A program made the position numbers and the translations under genes. This document shows, one piece after another, positions 6,111 through 8,762 of a stretch of DNA of 8,762 bases. Origin of the DNA: an uncultured Collinsella sp. (GTDB lineage Bacteria; Actinomycetota; Coriobacteriia; Coriobacteriales; Coriobacteriaceae); contig UQPP01000055.1 in NCBI GenBank assembly GCA_900543025.1, forward strand, positions 1 to 8,762. The letters are read 5' to 3'. Numbering within the stretch: the stretch's first letter is position 1; each line of letters starts with the position of its first letter. The notes under the pieces were generated by a model. The model searched no databases. It was given only the letters and a program-made list of their open reading frames with translations, and was not told where the DNA came from.

Positions 6111-6239
6111 GGCCCATCACAGGGACTTGAACCTGCGAAGGAGCGAGCGTAAAGAAAACGCGGAGCGTTTTTAGCGAGCTGGCGAGGACGCCGGCAGGCG
6201 GCCGAAGCCGGTGCGGATCCGCGAAGCGGATACGCGGAC
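6111..6239. other. Hairpin-rich structured spacer between duplicated tRNA-Leu tails
   Basis: This 129-bp GC-rich segment is organised like 56-186. Read on the minus strand its left end mimics a tRNA 3' end with canonical spacing: GCAGG, T-loop TTCAAGT, CCCTG, a 7-nt acceptor strand TGATGGG, then C-CCA (complement of 6136 back to 6109). That T-loop is identical to the one in the adjacent tRNA-Leu. Hairpins follow in order: AAAACGC-GGA-GCGTTTT (6155-6171), GGCG-AGGA-CGCC (6181-6192), CGGC-CGAA-GCCG (6199-6210) and ATCCGC-GAA-GCGGAT (6217-6231). On the minus strand the third becomes a cUUCGg tetraloop hairpin. The AAACGC/GCGTTT hairpin and the following AGCG-AGCT bases are shared with the other locus. 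There is no credible coding capacity, and the function is unknown. Confidence 0.7.
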
Positions 6240-6299
6240 GTCCTTTCGCCCGCACCATTAAATGAAAGAGCTCCCAGCAATGGGGGCTTTTTTGTTATG
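6240..6299 (+). repeat. Direct repeat copy 2: orphan tRNA-Leu tail plus terminator
   Basis: This copy of 6051-6110 has one substitution. It contains the last T-loop and T-stem bases, acceptor strand CGCCCGC and ACCA of tRNA-Leu, but no matching 5' half, so it cannot form a tRNA alone. The terminator is fully retained. The near-perfect identity implies recent formation or ongoing homogenisation. Confidence 0.96.
6269..6296 (+). terminator. Second copy of the tRNA-Leu terminator
   Basis: AGCTCCC (6269-6275) pairs with GGGGGCT (6282-6288), followed by a run of six T. It is identical to the terminator at 6080-6107. It lies upstream of the SPFH gene and insulates it from tRNA transcription. Confidence 0.82.
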
Positions 6300-6318
6300 C
6301 ACGATCTCCTTGGACGGG

Positions 6319-6327
6319 TATCCTAAT
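6319..6327 (+). promoter_or_regulatory. Possible -10 region upstream of the SPFH gene
   Basis: TATCCTAAT lies 30 nt before the start codon and resembles TATTCTAAT of the tRNA-Leu promoter. It also shares the CGGGTATNCT context with the possible -10 at 375-380. No good -35 is seen at normal spacing; TTGTTA at 6293-6298 is 20 bp away. A promoter is expected here because a terminator lies directly upstream. Confidence 0.35.
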
Positions 6328-6356
6328 GCCAACGTGTGCCTATCAGAGGAGAGACC

Positions 6357-7295
6357 ATGCTGTTTTCCGGTATCATTGCCGCCCTTACGAGCCTTCTGCT
6401 TCCCATCATCATTCTGTTGCTGCTGCTTCCCAACGCCTGCTACGTCGTTGAACAGCAGCATGCCGTGATCATCGAGCGTCTGGGCAAGTTTAACCGCATC
6501 GTCAACGCGGGCTTCCACATGAAGGTGCCCGTGATCGACCGCAAGGCCGCCACGGTGAGTCTGCGAACCATGAAAAACGGTTTTGGCATCGACGTTAAGA
6601 CCCAGGACAACGTGACCATCGGCCTTGAGGTCTCTGCTCAGTACCACGTGAGCTATGACATGGGCGCCGGCCCGGCAGATTCGGGCATCTACAAGAGCTA
6701 CTATATGCTGCAGGAGCCCGTCGACCAGATGCGTGACTTCATCACCGACGCCCTGCGCTCTTCGATTCCCGTCTACACACTCGATGAGGTCTTTGCCAAG
6801 AAGGACGACATCGCCAAGGATGTCAACGCTACCGTTTCCGAGCAGATGGCCGCCTACGGCTTCACCCTCGTGTCGACGCTCATCACCAAAATCGCACTGC
6901 CGACCGAGGTTGAGAACTCCATGAACGACATCAACGCCGCCCAGCGCAAGCGCGCTGCGGCACAGGAGCTCGCTGAGGCAGACCGCATCAAGCGCGTCAC
7001 CGAGGCGACCGCCGAGGCTGAGGCTATGGAAAAGGCGGGCGAGGGCATCGCCAACCAGCGCAAGGCCATCGCGCTGGGTATCAAAGATTCGCTCGAGATC
7101 ATCCAGGAGACGGGTGTCGGCAATGACGAGGCCAACCAACTGTTCATGTTTACGCAGTGGTCCGAGATGATGACGGAGTTCGCTCGCACGGGTAAAACCT
7201 CGACGGTCGTGCTGCCGAGCGACTTTTCGCAGTCGGCCTCGATGTTCGAGCAGATGCTGGCCGCCGGCAAAGTTCAAAACGATTCGAAGGAGTAG
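6357..7295 (+). CDS. SPFH/band-7 membrane-anchored protein (slipin/HIR type)
   Basis: SPFH (stomatin, prohibitin, flotillin, HflK/C) proteins form large membrane-attached oligomers that organise membrane microdomains. This 312-aa protein has one N-terminal hydrophobic segment (about 4-25) and then the band-7 domain (about 28-200) with YVVEQQHAVIIERLGKFNRI and GFHMKVPVIDRK. A charged Ala/Glu-rich coiled coil (about 194-232, INAAQRKRAAAQELAEADRIK) and a C-terminal region with FMFTQWSEMM follow. The stretch from QEPVDQMRDFITDALRS to AAYGFTLVSTLI resembles HIR-type members. The start at ATG 6357 follows AGGAG at 6347-6351 by 5 nt; a GTG seven codons earlier has no ribosome binding site. Its end supplies the Shine-Dalgarno of rlmH, so the two are probably co-expressed. 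The specific cellular role is not known. Confidence 0.93.
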   Translation: MLFSGIIAALTSLLLPIIILLLLLPNACYVVEQQHAVIIERLGKFNRIVNAGFHMKVPVIDRKAATVSLRTMKNGFGIDVKTQDNVTIGLEVSAQYHVSYDMGAGPADSGIYKSYYMLQEPVDQMRDFITDALRSSIPVYTLDEVFAKKDDIAKDVNATVSEQMAAYGFTLVSTLITKIALPTEVENSMNDINAAQRKRAAAQELAEADRIKRVTEATAEAEAMEKAGEGIANQRKAIALGIKDSLEIIQETGVGNDEANQLFMFTQWSEMMTEFARTGKTSTVVLPSDFSQSASMFEQMLAAGKVQNDSKE

Positions 7296-7301
7296 ACGCG
7301 C

Positions 7302-7772
7302 GTGAAATACACCGTCGTTTGCGTCGGTAAGCTCAAGGAGCGCTTTTGGAAGGACGCGTGCGCTGAGTACGCCAAGCGCCTAGGTGCCTATGCCAAGGTT
7401 GATATCCGCGAGGTGGCCGATATCGACCCGGCTAAGGCGGGCGGCGTGGATGCCGCGCGCGACAAGGAGGGGGCGGCGATTCTTGCTGCCTTGCCGTCTC
7501 GAGCGCATGTGATCCTGCTGGCCATTGAGGGCAAAGAGCGCTCGAGCGAGGAGTTTTCGGCGCGGCTCGATGATCTTATGCTGCGTGGTAACAGCGACAT
7601 CGCCTTTGTGATTGGCGGATCGGACGGCGTGAGCGATGACGTGCGCGCCCGCGCCGACGAGATGCTCAGCTTTGGACGCATTACCTTGCCGCATAACCTG
7701 GCGCGCGTGGTGCTGCTGGAGCAAATCTACCGCGCCTGCAAGATCAGTCGTGGCGAGCCGTATCACAAATAG
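7302..7772 (+). CDS. rlmH: 23S rRNA (pseudouridine(1915)-N3)-methyltransferase RlmH
   Basis: RlmH is a small SPOUT-class methyltransferase that adds a methyl to N3 of pseudouridine 1915 in helix 69 of 23S rRNA, acting on assembled 70S ribosomes as a homodimer. The 156-aa length is standard. Diagnostic motifs are VGKLKERFW (8-16), FVIGGSDGV (102-110, SAM-binding knot), FGRITLPHNLARVVLLEQIYRACKI (124-148) and the invariant end RGEPYHK. The start codon is GTG 7302, with AGGAG at 7288-7292 inside the last codons of the SPFH gene; the intergenic gap is 6 nt. Helix 69 touches the decoding centre that RsmI and RsmA modify, so three modifiers of one ribosomal region lie within 7 kb. Confidence 0.97.
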   Translation: MKYTVVCVGKLKERFWKDACAEYAKRLGAYAKVDIREVADIDPAKAGGVDAARDKEGAAILAALPSRAHVILLAIEGKERSSEEFSARLDDLMLRGNSDIAFVIGGSDGVSDDVRARADEMLSFGRITLPHNLARVVLLEQIYRACKISRGEPYHK

Positions 7773-7845
7773 GTCGGCAATACGAAACAATGCCGTGGGA
7801 CAATACCTTTCGTTTTGAGGAATGTGTCTGAAAGGACTATGAGAT

Positions 7846-8616
7846 ATGAAGATTGGATTTGTCGGTTTTGGCAATATGGCGAGCGCTATGGCCGATGGCT
7901 GGATCGCTGCCGGTGTAGCTGTGAGCGACATGTGCGCCTGCGCGGGTCGCTACGACGCACTGGTTGAGCGCTGCGAGGCGCGCGGCATGGTCGCCTGTCA
8001 CGATGCCGCCGAGGTTGTCGCCGCATCCGATATCGTGGTCGCTGCGGTCAAACCGTACATGATCGAGAAGGTATTCGCCCCGCTCAAGGACATTCTTGCC
8101 GACAAGGTCGTTCTGTCGGTTGCCTGGACTTGGGACAGTGCCAAGTGGGAGCAGGTCCTGCCGGGCGTCGCGCACATCTCGACGGTGCCCAACACACCGG
8201 TTTCGGTGGGCGAGGGCGTCATCGCCTGCGAGAAGGCTTCCACGCTTAGTGATGAGCAGAGCGCAGTGGTGCTTGATCTGCTTGGCAAGCTCGGTGCGGT
8301 GGTCGAGCTCGATACGAGCCTGCTGTTTGTGGGCGGCACGGTGGGTGGTTGCGCTCCGGCATTTGTCGCCATGGCAATCGAGGCCCTGGGCGATGCAGCG
8401 GTCAAGCACGGTATCCCGCGTGCCGATGCCTATCGCATTGTGAGCCAGATGGTGCTGGGTACGGCAAAGCTGCAGCTTGCAACTGGCCAGCATCCTGCGG
8501 CGATGAAGGATGCCGTATGCTCGCCCGGTGGTGCCACCATCAAGGGCGTCGTTGCGCTCGAGGACGCCGGCATGCGCAGTGCCCTGGTCAAGGCAATCGA
8601 CGCAACTCTCCAGTAA
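7846..8616 (+). CDS. proC: Pyrroline-5-carboxylate reductase
   Basis: ProC catalyses the last step of proline synthesis, reducing pyrroline-5-carboxylate with NAD(P)H. The 256-aa protein begins with the Rossmann motif MKIGFVGFGNMASAM (1-15). VAAVKP (65-70), VPNTPVSVGEGV (114-125), GGCAPAFVAMAIEALGDAAVKHGI (167-190) and MKDAVCSPGGATIKGVVALE (220-239) follow. It departs from the common pattern in places: GGCAPAF where many enzymes read SGSGPAY, HISTVPN where an Arg precedes MPN, and AWTWD (93-97) where a small AG-type turn is usual. This marks a divergent but probably functional branch. The start follows AAAGGA at 7831-7836 by 9 nt. The 73-nt gap after rlmH shows no strong terminator, so it may be partly co-transcribed. 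Confidence 0.9.
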   Translation: MKIGFVGFGNMASAMADGWIAAGVAVSDMCACAGRYDALVERCEARGMVACHDAAEVVAASDIVVAAVKPYMIEKVFAPLKDILADKVVLSVAWTWDSAKWEQVLPGVAHISTVPNTPVSVGEGVIACEKASTLSDEQSAVVLDLLGKLGAVVELDTSLLFVGGTVGGCAPAFVAMAIEALGDAAVKHGIPRADAYRIVSQMVLGTAKLQLATGQHPAAMKDAVCSPGGATIKGVVALEDAGMRSALVKAIDATLQ

Positions 8617-8640
8617 AACCTGCCATTTAGGGACAGGTTT
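8616..8640 (+). terminator. Weak hairpin directly after proC
   Basis: AAACCTG (8616-8622) pairs with CAGGTTT (8634-8640) around an 11-nt loop, with ATTTTGG behind it. The right arm is part of the left terminal repeat of the 8629-8762 element, so this hairpin competes with the larger palindrome. The T tract is poor. Confidence 0.4.
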
Positions 8641-8762
8641 ATTTTGGCGGGTTTTCCTGCGGTTTTATCTCTATAGCAAAAAGCGCCCCGCAACTGGCTC
8701 AATTCCAGTTGCGGGGCGCTTGCGTTTGCCCAGATAAAACCGACCAAAATAAACCTGTCCCT
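8629..8762. repeat. 134-bp nested inverted-repeat element (MITE- or REPIN-like)
   Basis: The outer arms AGGGACAGGTTTATTTTGG (8629-8647) and its exact complement (8744-8762) form a 19-bp perfect terminal inverted repeat. Further pairing continues after mismatches through GGTTTT. A GGTTTTATCT block occurs on the left at 8661-8670 and inverted on the right at 8731-8740, offset by about 12 nt. An inner perfect 17-bp stem lies between the arms. There is no coding capacity. Outer arms beginning GGGACAG and a non-coding interior resemble short elements mobilised in trans by Y1/REP-associated transposases; this family link is inference. It lies 12 nt after the proC stop, and its right arm ends exactly at the window edge, so target duplications cannot be checked. 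Confidence 0.8.
8678..8725. terminator. Strong hairpin inside the inverted-repeat element, terminator-like
   Basis: The perfect 17-bp stem AAGCGCCCCGCAACTGG (8681-8697) pairs with its complement at 8705-8721 around a 7-nt loop. On the + strand the tail is GCGTTT, which is weak. On the minus strand the stem ends in a run of five T (complement of 8678-8682), a better terminator tail. It could therefore end transcription from both sides, for proC and for a convergent gene beyond the window. Confidence 0.7.

Noticed and set aside
6047..6280. 77-aa minus-strand open frame over the tRNA-Leu tail repeats
   Set aside because: It reads through a tRNA 3' end and two terminators; the peptide repeat is the DNA repeat translated.
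6336..6356. GTG start seven codons upstream for the SPFH protein
   Set aside because: It has no Shine-Dalgarno, whereas ATG 6357 has AGGAG 5 nt upstream and places the membrane anchor at the very N-terminus.
6258..7277. 339-aa minus-strand open frame opposite the SPFH gene
   Set aside because: Antisense shadow; low-complexity His/Leu/Gly-rich translation without motifs. The other long minus frame at 4751-5449 is rejected for the same reason.

Overview
The window looks like a chromosomal housekeeping segment of a high-GC actinobacterium of class Coriobacteriia, most likely Collinsella or a close relative. This rests on the strong G/C third-position codon use, a short methionyl-tRNA synthetase without the C-terminal tRNA-binding domain, the order rsmI - metG - rsmA - tatD, and the repeat families seen. 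The genus is inferred from recall of the group, not from a search. All protein genes are on the + strand.

Left edge (1-445): the 3' end of a tRNA, probably tRNA-Ser, with its terminator. The tRNA tail plus terminator is present twice as a perfect 55-bp direct repeat (1-55 and 187-241), separated by a 131-bp GC-rich segment full of short hairpins. A promoter-like and operator-like stretch precedes the first gene.

Genes 446-5938: a cytosolic GH5-type glycoside hydrolase homologue that lacks the usual acid/base glutamate, followed after 6 nt by rsmI (16S rRNA C1402 2'-O-methylation). Then come metG (methionyl-tRNA synthetase), an intrinsic terminator, rsmA/ksgA (16S rRNA dimethyladenosine formation) and an overlapping tatD-family metal-dependent hydrolase. 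The theme is ribosome maturation and translation.

Middle (5942-6299): a tRNA-Leu(CAG) gene with its own promoter and terminator. Its 3' end plus terminator is again duplicated (60 bp, 59 identical, offset 189 bp) around a 129-bp hairpin-rich segment. This repeats the architecture at the left edge, where the offset is 186 bp. At both sites the left end of the spacer is an inverted tRNA 3'-end mimic whose T-loop matches the T-loop of the adjacent tRNA. The paired arrangement is the strongest candidate in the window for something undescribed.

Right part (6357-8762): a membrane-anchored SPFH/band-7 protein of the slipin/HIR type, coupled to rlmH (23S rRNA pseudouridine-1915 N3-methylation), then proC (proline biosynthesis). 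Just after proC is a 134-bp nested palindrome with 19-bp perfect terminal inverted repeats and a perfect 17-bp inner stem, which resembles a MITE or REPIN and also serves as a terminator-like structure. No CRISPR array, transposase, integrase or phage gene is visible.
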